This document shows positions 1 through 8,723 of a stretch of DNA of 64,000 nt, one piece after another. Within the stretch, counting starts at the first letter, position 1, and every line of letters starts with the position of its first letter. Both the position numbers and the translations under genes were made by a program. A model generated the notes under the pieces. It was not told the origin of the DNA and did no database searches. It worked only from the letters and a program-made list of their open reading frames with translations. The DNA is from RHKX01 sp041393495 (GTDB lineage: Bacteria; Actinomycetota; Thermoleophilia; Solirubrobacterales; 70-9): positions 47,021-111,020 of the forward strand of contig JAWKKA010000013.1 of NCBI GenBank assembly GCA_041393495.1. Direction: 5' to 3'.

Positions 1-1
1 G

Positions 2-955
2 GCGCTCGGCCGCGCCGACTCGATCCACTTCGACGTCGCCGCGTTCACCAACCTCACCCAGGACCATCTCGACTTCCACGCCGACATGGAGGACTACTAC
101 GCGGCGAAGCGGCTGCTCTTCGCGCCCGGCTCACGCGGCGACGCGCCACGGGCCGCCGTGGTCAACGTCGACGACCCCTACGGCGAGCGGCTCGCCGCCG
201 ACCTGCGCCACGGCGAGACGCCGTTGACGACCTTCTCGGCGGCCGGCCGCCCCGCCGACCTGACCGCCAACGACGTCGAGTTCGACGCGGCCGGCGCCAC
301 CTTCATCCTCGACGGCGACGGCGCCGGGCGCGAGGTCCGCCTGCCGCTGCCCGGGCACTTCAACGTCGAGAACGCGCTCGCGGCCCTCGGATCGGTCCTG
401 GCGCTCGGGGTCGGGCTCGACGATGCCCTCGACGGCCTCGCGGTCGCCGAGCCCGTGCCGGGGCGGATGGAGCCGATCGATGCCGGCCAGGGCTTCGGCG
501 TGCTCGTCGACTACGCGCACACCCCGGACTCGCTCGAGAACGTGCTGCGGGCCGCCCGCAGGCTGACCGACGGTGAGCTGATCTGCGCGTTCGGGTGCGG
601 AGGCGATCGCGACGTCGCCAAGCGACCGCTGATGGGTCGCGCCGGCGCCGAGCTCGCGGACCTCGCGGTGATCACCTCCGACAATCCCCGCTCCGAGGAC
701 CCCGGGGCGATCATCGCGCAGATCCTCGCCGGCGTCCCTGCGGGCGCGGGCGGCGACGTCGAGGTCGAACCCGACCGGCGCGCGGCGATCGCGCTCGCCC
801 TCGGCCGGGCCGAACCCGGCGACCTCGTCGTGATCGCCGGGAAGGGTCACGAGCAGGGGCAGGAGTTCGAGGACGGGCGCAAGATCCCCTTCGACGACCG
901 CGAGGTCGCCCGCGAGGAGCTCGAGCGGCTCGCCGCGGCCGGGTGGCGGCGGTGA
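2..955 (+). CDS. murE: UDP-N-acetylmuramyl-tripeptide synthetase MurE, 5' end outside window
   Basis: This is the C-terminal two thirds of MurE, the cytoplasmic ligase that adds the third amino acid of the peptidoglycan stem peptide to UDP-MurNAc-L-Ala-D-Glu. The frame is open from base 2 and reads FTNLTQDHLDFH, the family hallmark of the central ATPase domain. It continues through GHFNVENALAAL and the C-terminal ligase domain with DYAHTPDSLENVL and TSDNPRSEDP. The DNPRSEDP motif is the one associated with meso-diaminopimelate-adding enzymes, so DAP is the likely third residue; this is inference from family knowledge. The ATP-binding P-loop lies upstream of the window. The stop codon overlaps the murF GTG by the GTGA pattern. 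Confidence 0.95.
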   Translation, partial: ALGRADSIHFDVAAFTNLTQDHLDFHADMEDYYAAKRLLFAPGSRGDAPRAAVVNVDDPYGERLAADLRHGETPLTTFSAAGRPADLTANDVEFDAAGATFILDGDGAGREVRLPLPGHFNVENALAALGSVLALGVGLDDALDGLAVAEPVPGRMEPIDAGQGFGVLVDYAHTPDSLENVLRAARRLTDGELICAFGCGGDRDVAKRPLMGRAGAELADLAVITSDNPRSEDPGAIIAQILAGVPAGAGGDVEVEPDRRAAIALALGRAEPGDLVVIAGKGHEQGQEFEDGRKIPFDDREVAREELERLAAAGWRR

Positions 956-2322
956 TCGAGCTCGCCCCCGAGCTCATCGCGTCGGCGATCGGCGTCGCCG
1001 AGCCGCCGGCGGAGCTCGAAGACGGCTCCCGGCCGCTGCGCGCCGTGATCGACTCGCGCGAGGTCGGTCCCGGCGACCTCTTCGTCGGGCTGCCAGGCGA
1101 GCACGTCGACGGTGGCGTCTTCGCGTCGCAGGCGCTCGAGCGTGGGGCCTGGGCCGTGATCGTCGGCCGCGAGCACGAGGCCGAGATCCGCCGCGCGGCG
1201 CCGGGTGGCCGCGTCTTCGCCGTCGACGATCCGCTCGCGGCGCTGCAGGCGCTGGCCCGGGCCTGGCGGCGGCAGCTCGGCTGCCCGACCGTCGGGATCA
1301 CCGGCTCGACCGGCAAGACCTCGGTCAAGGACATCTGCCGGGCGATCCTGCCGCGCCGCGTCCAAGCGAGCCCGGAGAACTTCAACACCGAGATCGGGCT
1401 GCCGCTGGCGATTCTCGCGGCGCCGCCCGAGACCGAGGTGCTCGTGATGGAGATGGCGATGCGCGGGATCGGCCAGATCGCCGAGCTCTGCGGGATCGCC
1501 GAACCCGACGTCGCCGCGATCACGAACATCGGCCCCGTCCATCTCGAGCTGCTCGGCACGCTCGAAGCGATCGTCGAGGCGAAGGCGGAGATCCTGCGCG
1601 GGCTCGGCAGGAACGGGCGCGCGGTGATCCCCGCGGACGAGGAGGCCCTGAGCCCGCACCTCCGCGACACCCTCGAGGTCGTCACGTTCGGACCCGGTGG
1701 CGACGTCTTCGCGCTCTCGGCCCGCATCGAGGGTGGCCGCACGTTGGCGCGCGTCGGCACGCCGCATGGCGAGGCGGACTTCGAGCTCCCGTTCGTGGAG
1801 GCGCACAACCTCAGCAACGCGCTCTGCGCGATCTCGGTCGGCATCGCCCTGGACCTCGACGTCGGCGAGATGGCGGAGCGGGCGCCGGGGATAGGGTTCT
1901 CGCGGCTCCGGGGCGAGCGGATCGAGCTGCCGGACCGCATCTTGCTGCTCAACGACTGCTACAACGCGAACCCGGTCTCGATGCGCGCGGCGATCGGGAA
2001 CCTCGCGACCGAGGTACCGGAGGGCGGGCGCGCGGTCGCCGTCCTCGGCGGCATGGCGGAGCTCGGGCCCGACCACGCCCGCTTTCACACCGACGTCGGC
2101 GCCCTCGCCCGCGACCACGGGGTCGATCGCCTGATCGGCGTCGGCGACCTCGCCCGCGACTACTCGCCCGACGCCTGGGCGCCCGACGCCGATGCGGCGG
2201 TGGCGCTCGTCGCGGGCGAGCTGCAGGCGGGCGACGTCGTCCTCGTCAAGGGTTCGCGATCGGTCGGCCTCGAGCGGCTCACCGACGGGCTCGTTGCGCG
2301 GCTCGGCGGGGGCGGCGCGTGA
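952..2322 (+). CDS. murF: UDP-N-acetylmuramoyl-tripeptide--D-alanyl-D-alanine ligase MurF
   Basis: MurF adds D-Ala-D-Ala to the UDP-MurNAc-tripeptide, the last cytoplasmic peptidoglycan precursor step. The 456-residue protein has an N-terminal substrate-binding domain, the P-loop GSTGKTS at about residues 118-124, NFNTEIGLPLAIL, the central-domain stretch ITNIGPVHLELLG, and the C-terminal NDCYNANPVSM. The GTG at 952 is chosen because it overlaps the murE stop codon (GTGA) and starts just before the conserved N-terminal domain; an in-frame GTG at 943 is an alternative. The frame stays open far upstream but that part is antifunctional shadow of murE. The stop again overlaps the mraY GTG. Confidence 0.96.
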   Translation: MIELAPELIASAIGVAEPPAELEDGSRPLRAVIDSREVGPGDLFVGLPGEHVDGGVFASQALERGAWAVIVGREHEAEIRRAAPGGRVFAVDDPLAALQALARAWRRQLGCPTVGITGSTGKTSVKDICRAILPRRVQASPENFNTEIGLPLAILAAPPETEVLVMEMAMRGIGQIAELCGIAEPDVAAITNIGPVHLELLGTLEAIVEAKAEILRGLGRNGRAVIPADEEALSPHLRDTLEVVTFGPGGDVFALSARIEGGRTLARVGTPHGEADFELPFVEAHNLSNALCAISVGIALDLDVGEMAERAPGIGFSRLRGERIELPDRILLLNDCYNANPVSMRAAIGNLATEVPEGGRAVAVLGGMAELGPDHARFHTDVGALARDHGVDRLIGVGDLARDYSPDAWAPDADAAVALVAGELQAGDVVLVKGSRSVGLERLTDGLVARLGGGGA

Positions 2323-3335
2323 TCGCCCTCGCGCAGACGGGCGGGCTCAGCACCGTGCCGGTCGACCGTGGGGCGATCCTGATCGCGGGGATGGCCGCGA
2401 TGCTGATCACGATCTTCCTCGGCCCGAAGTTCATCGAGCGACTCCGCGAGCGCGAGTTCGGCCAGCAGATCCGCGAGGAGGGGCCGCAGGGCCACCACAC
2501 CAAGGCGGGCACGCCGACGATGGGCGGGCTGATCATCTTCGCGGCGATCTCGGTTCCCTATCTCGTCCTCTCCGATCGCGACACCGAGAGCCTCGCCGTC
2601 TTCGGGGTCGCGATCGGCAGTGCCGCGATCGGCTTCGCCGATGACTACATCAAGATCGTCAAGCGGCGCTCCTTGGGGCTCTCGGCCCGCTGGAAGCTGT
2701 CGTTTCAGATCACGCTCGCGGTGATCCTCTGGTGGGTCGCGTTCCAGGAGGTCGGACTCGACCCGCGGTTGCAGATCCGGCTCTTCGAGGCCGACATCTA
2801 TCTCGGCCCGGTCGTCTACGTGGTCCTCAGCTTCCTGGTCCTCGCCGGCGCGAGCAACGGCGTCAACCTGACCGACGGGCTCGACGGCCTCGCGGCGGGA
2901 AGCTGCGCGATCGTCTTCCTCGCCTACCTGACGATCACGATCACGACCGGGCAGGAGGACCTGGCGCTGCTCTCGTCCTGCTTCGTCGGCGCCTCGGTCG
3001 GGTTCCTCTGGTTCAACTCGTTCCCGGCCACGATATTCATGGGCGACACCGGCTCGCTCGGCCTCGGTGGAGCGATCGCCGGCCTCGCGATCATGACCCA
3101 GACCGAGATCCTGCTGATCGTCCTCGGCGGCATCTTCGTGATCGAGGCGCTCTCGGTCGCGATCCAGGTGCTCGCCTTCAAGACCACGCGCCGACGGGTC
3201 TTCCTGATGGCGCCGCTTCACCACCACTTCGAGATGATGGCCTGGTCGGAGACGAAGATCATGATCCGCTTCTGGATCGTCGCCGCGGTCCTCGCCGGGA
3301 TCGGCTACACGCTGTTTCAGAACTCGATCGGCTGA
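2319..3335 (+). CDS. mraY: Phospho-N-acetylmuramoyl-pentapeptide-transferase MraY
   Basis: MraY is the integral membrane enzyme that moves phospho-MurNAc-pentapeptide onto undecaprenyl phosphate to make lipid I. The 338-residue sequence is strongly hydrophobic with about ten membrane segments. Family motifs are visible: KAGTPTMGG near residue 64, the aspartate-rich FADDYIK, NLTDGLDGLA, FMGDTGSLGLGG and the histidine-rich APLHHHFE. It starts at a GTG that overlaps the murF stop (GTGA), which suggests translational coupling. It is followed by a 152-base gap holding two inverted repeats before murD, the only sizeable gap in this part of the cluster. Confidence 0.97.
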   Translation: MIALAQTGGLSTVPVDRGAILIAGMAAMLITIFLGPKFIERLREREFGQQIREEGPQGHHTKAGTPTMGGLIIFAAISVPYLVLSDRDTESLAVFGVAIGSAAIGFADDYIKIVKRRSLGLSARWKLSFQITLAVILWWVAFQEVGLDPRLQIRLFEADIYLGPVVYVVLSFLVLAGASNGVNLTDGLDGLAAGSCAIVFLAYLTITITTGQEDLALLSSCFVGASVGFLWFNSFPATIFMGDTGSLGLGGAIAGLAIMTQTEILLIVLGGIFVIEALSVAIQVLAFKTTRRRVFLMAPLHHHFEMMAWSETKIMIRFWIVAAVLAGIGYTLFQNSIG

Positions 3336-3381
3336 CCGGTCGGCCAGCGGCGGTCGGGCGGTCGGCCGGCGGCGATCCACC

Positions 3382-3450
3382 GCTGACTCACGGTCAACGC
3401 GACATTTCGGTACCAGGGGTTCCGTTTCGTTGCGTTGACGCGGAGTCAGC
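3382..3450 (+). promoter_or_regulatory. Long imperfect inverted repeat between mraY and murD
   Basis: GCTGACTC at 3382-3389 and GTCAACGC at 3393-3400 pair exactly with GCGTTGAC at 3432-3439 and GAGTCAGC at 3443-3450, sharing one symmetry axis with a 3-base internal loop on each side. The 31-base centre can form little further pairing. It could be a terminator, an attenuator or a protein-binding site; there is no T-tract after it, so a classical intrinsic terminator is not supported. It lies inside an otherwise tightly overlapping cell wall operon. Confidence 0.55.
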
Positions 3451-3465
3451 GGGACGGAACGTCCT

Positions 3466-3488
3466 CCCCGGCAGCGAAGCTGCAGGGG
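3466..3488 (+). promoter_or_regulatory. Hairpin covering the murD ribosome-binding region
   Basis: CCCC at 3466-3469 and GCAGC at 3471-3475 pair with GCTGC at 3479-3483 and GGGG at 3485-3488, closing a GAA loop with one G/A mismatch. The right arm contains the only AGGGG purine stretch near murD and the first base of its GTG start, so the folded RNA would hide the initiation site. Function is inferred from position only. Confidence 0.45.
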
Positions 3489-4882
3489 TGCGATCGGCCA
3501 TCCCGCGACCACCCCTGCCCGACGGCCCGTTCCTGATCGTCGGGCTCGCCCGATCGGGGGTGGCCGCCGCCGAGGCGCTGCTCGCGCGTGGGGAGCGCGT
3601 GTACGGCACCGATCGGGGAAGTCCTGCGGATGCGAGCAGGCTTGCGGAGGCCGGCGTCGAACTCGACCTGGATGGCGACGGAACCCGACTGCTCGCTCGC
3701 GTGGCGAGCGTGATCAAGAGCCCCGGCGTGCCCGGGGACGCGCCCGTCGTGGCCGCCGCGCGCGCGGCGGGGATCGGGGTCCTCGGGGAGCTCGAGCTCG
3801 GCTGGCGGCTGACGCCGAACCGGTTCATAGCGGTCACCGGCACGAACGGGAAGACGACCGTGACCGAGTGGCTCGGCCACGTCTTCGCCGCCGCCGGGAT
3901 GCCGGCGGCCGTCGCCGGCAACGTCGGCACGCCGCTGACGTCGCTCGCCGCGACGGTCGATCCGGAGGCGACGATCGTCTGCGAGTGCTCCTCGTTTCAG
4001 CTCGAGGACTCGGTCGCCTTCGCGCCCGAGGTCGCCGTCCTGCTCAACTTCAGCCCCGACCACCTCGATCGCCACGGCACCCTCGAGGCCTACCTCGACG
4101 CGAAGCTGCGGATCTTCGCCGCCCAGCCCCCCGGGACGGTCGCGATCGTCGACGCCGACGAGCCCGTCCTGCGCGCCGCCGCGATTCCCGGCGCCGCCGA
4201 GCCCGCCCGGCGCGGCGCCACCATCCCCGGCGCCGCCGAGCGGCGCCGCTACGGGATCGGGGGCTGCGCCGGCGGCGGTTGCGCGGTTCGCTTCGCGGCA
4301 GGCGCGATCCGCGATGACGAGGGCATCCTGATCGACCGCGACGAGCTCGCGCTCGGCGGCGAGCACAACCTCCGCAACGCGATGGCCGTCGCGGCGACGG
4401 CGCTCGCCGCCGGCGTTCCCCGCGATGCCGTCGTGCGCGGGCTCGCCGGCTTCGCCGGCGTTCCCCACCGGCTCGAGCCCGTCGCCGAGGTCGACGGGGT
4501 CGCCTGGGTCAACGACTCGAAGGCGACCAACGTCGGCGCCGCCCTCGCCGCGCTGGCGTCGTTCGGCGACGGGGTCCATGCGATCTTCGGCGGCAGCCTC
4601 AAGGCGGAGCGGTTCGGCGAGCTGGCGTCAGCGGTCGCCACCCACTGCGCCGCCTGCTACCTGATCGGCGAGGCGGCCGATCAGCTCGCTCGCGATCTCG
4701 CCCAGGCCGGGGTCCCGCTTCGCCGCAGCGGGACGCTCGAGGCGGCGGTGAGCGATGCGGCCGCGGCCGCCCGGCCGGGGGAGACGGTACTGCTCGCCCC
4801 GGCCTGCGCGAGCTTCGACGCGTTCACGGACTACGAGGAGCGCGGGCGGCGGTTTCGCGAGCTCGTCGAGGCGCTCCGGTGA
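3488..4882 (+). CDS. murD: UDP-N-acetylmuramoyl-L-alanine--D-glutamate ligase MurD
   Basis: MurD adds D-glutamate to UDP-MurNAc-L-Ala. From the GTG at 3488 it is 464 residues, close to the family length. An N-terminal Rossmann-like motif VGLARSGVAAAEALL is at about residues 18-32, the P-loop GTNGKTT at 118-124, CECSSFQLED and LLNFSPDHLDRHG follow, and the C-terminal domain has VNDSKATN and LLAPACASFDAF. The upstream frame has no other ATG, GTG or TTG close to the conserved start. A small low-complexity Ala/Pro/Gly insert (AAIPGAAEPARR and repeat) sits around residues 230-255. The gene ends in a GTGA overlap with ftsW. Confidence 0.94.
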   Translation: MRSAIPRPPLPDGPFLIVGLARSGVAAAEALLARGERVYGTDRGSPADASRLAEAGVELDLDGDGTRLLARVASVIKSPGVPGDAPVVAAARAAGIGVLGELELGWRLTPNRFIAVTGTNGKTTVTEWLGHVFAAAGMPAAVAGNVGTPLTSLAATVDPEATIVCECSSFQLEDSVAFAPEVAVLLNFSPDHLDRHGTLEAYLDAKLRIFAAQPPGTVAIVDADEPVLRAAAIPGAAEPARRGATIPGAAERRRYGIGGCAGGGCAVRFAAGAIRDDEGILIDRDELALGGEHNLRNAMAVAATALAAGVPRDAVVRGLAGFAGVPHRLEPVAEVDGVAWVNDSKATNVGAALAALASFGDGVHAIFGGSLKAERFGELASAVATHCAACYLIGEAADQLARDLAQAGVPLRRSGTLEAAVSDAAAAARPGETVLLAPACASFDAFTDYEERGRRFRELVEALR

Positions 4883-6207
4883 GCGGCCGCGCGGCGGCGA
4901 TCCGCGATGGCCTCGGGTTGCGCCGACGCCCACGGTCGGGGTCGAAGGACAAGCCGCTCGAGTACACGCTGCTGCTGACGGCGACGATGTGCCTGTTGAC
5001 GTTCGGCGCGGTGATGGTCTTCAGCGCCAGCTCGAGCGCCTCGCTTCTCAACGACGGCGACAGCCTCTACTACCTGAAGCGGACCCTCCTGTTCGGCGCG
5101 TTCGGCCTCGTCGCGCTGAAGGTCCTGTCGATGCAGCGGCTCGCCAACGTCCGGCGGTTGACCGGGACGCTCCTGATCGCGGCCCTCGGCCTGCTGCTCG
5201 TCACCAAGGTGATCGGGACGTCCGCCAACGGCGCCCAGCGCTGGATCCCCCTCGGCCCGGTCCAGGTCCAGCCTTCGGAGATCGCCAAGGTGGCCTTGCT
5301 GCTCTACGGCGTCAGCCTCCTCGCCGACCGTCCGCAGATGACCCGCGACCTGCGGAGCATGCGACCGATCCTGCTGATGGCGGCCGCGGTCTGCGGGCTG
5401 ATCATGGTCGAGCCCGACCTCGGCACCGCGATGGTGACGGCGTGCTCGGTCGCGGCGCTGCTGATCGCCGCCGGGGCGAAGCTCCGCCACCTCGCGATGA
5501 TCGCCGGCGCGATCCTGCTGCTCGTCGTCGTCGCGGTGATCATGGAGCCGTACCGGATGGCGCGGCTGACCAGCTTCATCGACCCCGGCGCCGACGCGGC
5601 CGGCGCCGGCTTTCAGGGCCAGCAGGCGACGATCGCGCTCGGCTCCGGCGGCATCTTCGGGGTCGGGATCGGCGAGAGCGTCCAGAAGGCCTTCTACCTG
5701 CCCGAGGCCCACACCGACATGATCGCGGCCGTGATCGGCGAGGAGCTCGGGCTGCTCGGGATCTCGCTGCTGGTCGGCCTCTACATGCTGTTCGGCTACG
5801 CCGGCTTTCGGACCGCCCAGAAGGCGAAGGATCGCTACGGTCGCCTGCTCGCCGCCGGATTGACGGCGATGATTCTCGTCCAGGCGTCGATAAACCTGTT
5901 CGCGGTGATGGGCCTTGCGCCCCTGACTGGAGTGACCCTCCCATTCGTCTCCTACGGAAACAGCAGCCTGATCGTCACCCTCGCGGCCGTCGGCCTGCTG
6001 CTCAACGTCGCCAACGGCGGCTCGGCCCGGATGAGCGCCGGCGGCGAACGGCGCTTCCTGGTCGTCGAGGGCGGGCGCGCCCGTCGGCAGCCGTCGGCGC
6101 CGCGGCGCCCGGCCGCGCGAGGTGGTTCCCGTGCGGGTGCTGATCGCGGCCGGCGGCACGGCCGGGCACGTGGTTCCGGCGCTGGCCGTCGCCGCCGCGC
6201 TCGTTGA
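4879..6207 (+). CDS. ftsW: Lipid II polymerase / division protein FtsW (SEDS family)
   Basis: FtsW is the SEDS-family glycosyltransferase of the divisome, working with a class B penicillin-binding protein. The 442-residue protein has a short basic N-terminus, then about ten membrane segments. SEDS hallmarks are present: FGAVMVFSASSS, GAQRWIPLGPVQVQPSEIAK, EPDLGTAMV, AHTDMIAAVIGEELG and PFVSYGNSSL. After the last membrane segment (about residue 380) there is an arginine/glycine-rich tail of roughly 60 residues, whose final part is read from DNA that also encodes the start of murG in another frame, a 77-base overlap. Start GTG overlaps the murD stop. Confidence 0.95.
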   Translation: MSGRAAAIRDGLGLRRRPRSGSKDKPLEYTLLLTATMCLLTFGAVMVFSASSSASLLNDGDSLYYLKRTLLFGAFGLVALKVLSMQRLANVRRLTGTLLIAALGLLLVTKVIGTSANGAQRWIPLGPVQVQPSEIAKVALLLYGVSLLADRPQMTRDLRSMRPILLMAAAVCGLIMVEPDLGTAMVTACSVAALLIAAGAKLRHLAMIAGAILLLVVVAVIMEPYRMARLTSFIDPGADAAGAGFQGQQATIALGSGGIFGVGIGESVQKAFYLPEAHTDMIAAVIGEELGLLGISLLVGLYMLFGYAGFRTAQKAKDRYGRLLAAGLTAMILVQASINLFAVMGLAPLTGVTLPFVSYGNSSLIVTLAAVGLLLNVANGGSARMSAGGERRFLVVEGGRARRQPSAPRRPAARGGSRAGADRGRRHGRARGSGAGRRRRAR

Positions 6208-7231
6208 GCGTGGCGCCGACGTCAGCTTCGTCGGCACGCGCGACCGCGCCGAGGCGGAGCTCGTCCCGGCGGCCGGCTACGCGATCGACTTCCTCGATGT
6301 CAGCGGCCTCGATCGCCGCAACCCGCTTCGCGCCGCGGTCGCCATCGGCCGGGCGGCGGCGGCGGTCCGGGTCGCCCGGCGCATCCTCCGTGAACGGGCC
6401 ATCGACGCGGTCATGGGCGGCGGCGGCTACGTCGCCGCACCGGCCGGGCTCGCGGCGGTGACCTTGCGGCTGCCGCTCGTCCTGACCGAGGCCGACAGCC
6501 ACCTCGGGCTCGCCAACCGGCTGCTGGCGCCGCGCGCCCGGCGGGTCTGCCTGGCGTTCCCGATTCCGGGACGCCACGGTCGCCGCTACCTCGTCACCGG
6601 TCGTCCGGTCGCGGCGACGATCGCGACAGCCGACCGCGCCGCCGCTCGCGAGCGCTTCGGCATCGCGCCGGACGCCCCCTGCCTGCTGATCTTCGGTGGC
6701 AGCCTCGGCGCGCTGCGGATCAACCGCGCCGCCGCCGACGCCTTCGGCCCCGACGGCCCGGCCGCCGATCGGCCCTACCACGTCCTCCACATCGCCGGGA
6801 CGCGCGACTTCCCGGAGGCGGCGGCCCGGCTCGAGGGCGCGGCCCGTTACACGCTGCTCGACTACCTGCCCGACCTCGGCGACGCCCTCGCGGCCAGCGA
6901 CCTCGTCCTCTCGCGCTCCGGCGGCTCGGTCTTCGAGCTCACCGCCGCCGGGCGCCCGGCCGTCCTCGTCCCCTACCCGTATGCATCGGCGCGCCACCAG
7001 CATGCCAACGCCGAATGGATGCGCGAGGCCGGCGCCGCCACGGTGATCGAAGACGAGGACCTCGACGCGACGCGGCTGCTCGCCGAGGTCGAGCCGCTCA
7101 TCGCCGACCGGGCCCGCCTCGCCGCGATGGCGGCGGCGTCGCGGCGGATCGCCCGCCCCGATGCCGCCGAACGGGTCGCCACCGAGATCGCCGCGGCGGT
7201 CGAGGCGCGCAGCGGCGAGGGACGGGCATGA
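6131..7231 (+). CDS. murG: UDP-N-acetylglucosamine--lipid I transferase MurG
   Basis: MurG is the peripheral membrane glycosyltransferase that converts lipid I to lipid II. The 366-residue sequence begins with the glycine loop AAGGTAGHVVPALAVA, carries a second glycine-rich loop FGGSLGALRIN near residue 198, and the donor-binding motif SRSGGSVFELTAAGRPAVLVPYP near residue 258. Start GTG 6131 is preferred over GTG 6122 because a GAGGTGG purine stretch lies six bases before it. The gene begins inside the 3' end of ftsW. Its stop codon overlaps the ATG of a 25-codon ORF that bridges the gap to murC. Confidence 0.95.
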   Translation: MRVLIAAGGTAGHVVPALAVAAALVERGADVSFVGTRDRAEAELVPAAGYAIDFLDVSGLDRRNPLRAAVAIGRAAAAVRVARRILRERAIDAVMGGGGYVAAPAGLAAVTLRLPLVLTEADSHLGLANRLLAPRARRVCLAFPIPGRHGRRYLVTGRPVAATIATADRAAARERFGIAPDAPCLLIFGGSLGALRINRAAADAFGPDGPAADRPYHVLHIAGTRDFPEAAARLEGAARYTLLDYLPDLGDALAASDLVLSRSGGSVFELTAAGRPAVLVPYPYASARHQHANAEWMREAGAATVIEDEDLDATRLLAEVEPLIADRARLAAMAAASRRIARPDAAERVATEIAAAVEARSGEGRA

Positions 7232-7305
7232 ACCACGCCGCGGAAGCCGGCGGCGCGGGCCGCGTTCGGCGGTCCCGGCGGGTTGCGCGGGAGGGTGCGC
7301 GTTGA
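7228..7305 (+). CDS. 25-residue ORF bridging murG and murC
   Basis: The ATG at 7228 overlaps the murG stop (ATGA) and the TGA at 7303-7305 overlaps the murC TTG start (TTGA), so this ORF exactly fills the gap with 4-base overlaps on both sides. The product starts MNHAAEAGGAG and continues very basic (RVRRSRRVAREGAR). I recognise no domain. It may be translated mainly to deliver ribosomes to murC, or it may be a real small basic peptide; conservation would decide. A GGGAGGG purine stretch inside it (7289-7295) serves as the murC ribosome site. Confidence 0.5.
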   Translation: MNHAAEAGGAGRVRRSRRVAREGAR

Positions 7306-8723
7306 GTGACGAGCCGCGGCGGCCGCTGCACTTCATCGCGATCGGTGGCGCCGGGATGAGCGGCCTCGCCCTCGTCTGCGACCGGCTCGGCCATCGCGTC
7401 ACCGGCTCCGACCGCGCCGAGTCGGGCTATCTCGAGCGCCTCCGCGCGGCCGGGATCGAGCCCGTCGTCGGCCACGACCCCGACAACGTCCCGGCCGACG
7501 CCGAGGTCGTCGTCTCGACGGCGATCGCGGACGACAACGTCGAGCTGGTCCGCGCCCGCGAGCGCGACCAGCCGGTGATCCACCGCAGCGATCTTCTGGC
7601 CCGCGTCTGCGCGGGCAAGCGGCTGATCGCGGTAGCCGGCGCTCACGGCAAGACGACGACCGCCGGGATGATCGTGCACGCGCTCGTCGCTGCCGGCGCC
7701 GACCCCGCCTTCCTGCTCGGCGGCGAGCTGCCCGGGGCGGGGCCCTCGGGAGCGCCGGCGAACGCCGACTGGAGCGGCTCCGACTGGATCGTCGCCGAGG
7801 CCGACGAGAGCGATGGCAGCTTCCTGAAGCTCGAACCCGAGGTCGCGGTGGTCACCAACGTCGAGCTCGACCACCACTCGCACTGGAGCGGCGAGGCCGA
7901 GCTTCATGCCGCGTTCGCCGAGTTCACGGCCGGCGCCGCAGCGGTCGTCCGCCCCTCCGACCCGCGCCTCGCTGCGCTCGACGGCGCCGGCCGGGTCCTC
8001 GGGTACGCGGTCGCGCCCGCGAGCGGGGCCGAACAGCCGCCGCCGGCGGCGCTGTTGGCGACCGATGTCGTCGCCGTCGAGGGTGGCTGCCGGTTCCGCG
8101 TCGTCTCGGCCGCGATCGGCGAGCGCGAGGTCCGGCTCGGCGTCCCCGGGCGCCACAACGTCGCCAACGCCACGGCGGCGATCGGGGCGCTGGCCTGCGC
8201 GCTCGAGCTCGACGAGCGCCTCCCCCCGCTCGACGAGCTGATCGCGGCGCTGGCCGGCTTTCCGGGGATGGCACGCCGGCTCGAGCGCAAGGGAGCCTTC
8301 GCCGGGGCCGTCGTCTACGACGACTACGCCCACCATCCGACCGAGGTCGCGGCAGCGCTGGCGGCGCTGCGGGAGCTTCCCCACCGGCGCCTGATCGCGG
8401 TCTTCCAGCCGCACCTGTACTCGCGGACGAAGACGCTGGCGCCGCGCTTCGGCCGGGCGCTGGCGGCGGCCGACGAGATCGGCGTGCTCGACGTCTATCC
8501 GGCCCGTGAACGCCCGGTCGGACCGCTCGCGGGAGTCAGCGGGCTGGACGTCGCCGCCGCGGCGGCGGACGCGGCGCCGGGCAAGCGCGTCGACTGGCTG
8601 ATCGACGTCGATCGCGCTGCCGATGTCCTCGCACCGCGGATCGAGGCCGGCGACCTGCTCGTGACGATCGGGGCCGGAGACGTCTTCCGGCTCGCCGACC
8701 GGCTCGTCGCGGAGGGGCGATGA
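7302..8723 (+). CDS. murC: UDP-N-acetylmuramate--L-alanine ligase MurC
   Basis: MurC adds L-alanine to UDP-MurNAc, the first amino acid of the stem peptide. The 473-residue protein has the N-terminal motif FIAIGGAGMSGLA, the P-loop GAHGKTTT at residues 113-120, EADESDGSFL, and NVELDHHSHW, then the C-terminal DDYAHHPTEVAAAL and FQPHLYSRT, which are specific to MurC. The TTG at 7302 is chosen because it directly precedes the conserved N-terminus, overlaps the upstream small ORF stop, and has GGAGGG six bases before it. MurB, which usually makes the MurC substrate from a neighbouring gene, is absent here. Confidence 0.95.
   Translation: MSDEPRRPLHFIAIGGAGMSGLALVCDRLGHRVTGSDRAESGYLERLRAAGIEPVVGHDPDNVPADAEVVVSTAIADDNVELVRARERDQPVIHRSDLLARVCAGKRLIAVAGAHGKTTTAGMIVHALVAAGADPAFLLGGELPGAGPSGAPANADWSGSDWIVAEADESDGSFLKLEPEVAVVTNVELDHHSHWSGEAELHAAFAEFTAGAAAVVRPSDPRLAALDGAGRVLGYAVAPASGAEQPPPAALLATDVVAVEGGCRFRVVSAAIGEREVRLGVPGRHNVANATAAIGALACALELDERLPPLDELIAALAGFPGMARRLERKGAFAGAVVYDDYAHHPTEVAAALAALRELPHRRLIAVFQPHLYSRTKTLAPRFGRALAAADEIGVLDVYPARERPVGPLAGVSGLDVAAAAADAAPGKRVDWLIDVDRAADVLAPRIEAGDLLVTIGAGDVFRLADRLVAEGR

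Noticed and set aside
847..2118. Long open antisense frames opposite murE/murF and opposite many other genes
   Set aside because: In DNA this GC-rich, antisense frames stay open as a by-product of codon usage. Their translations are Arg/Pro/Asp-rich and show no family motifs, while the plus strand encodes clear Mur ligases.
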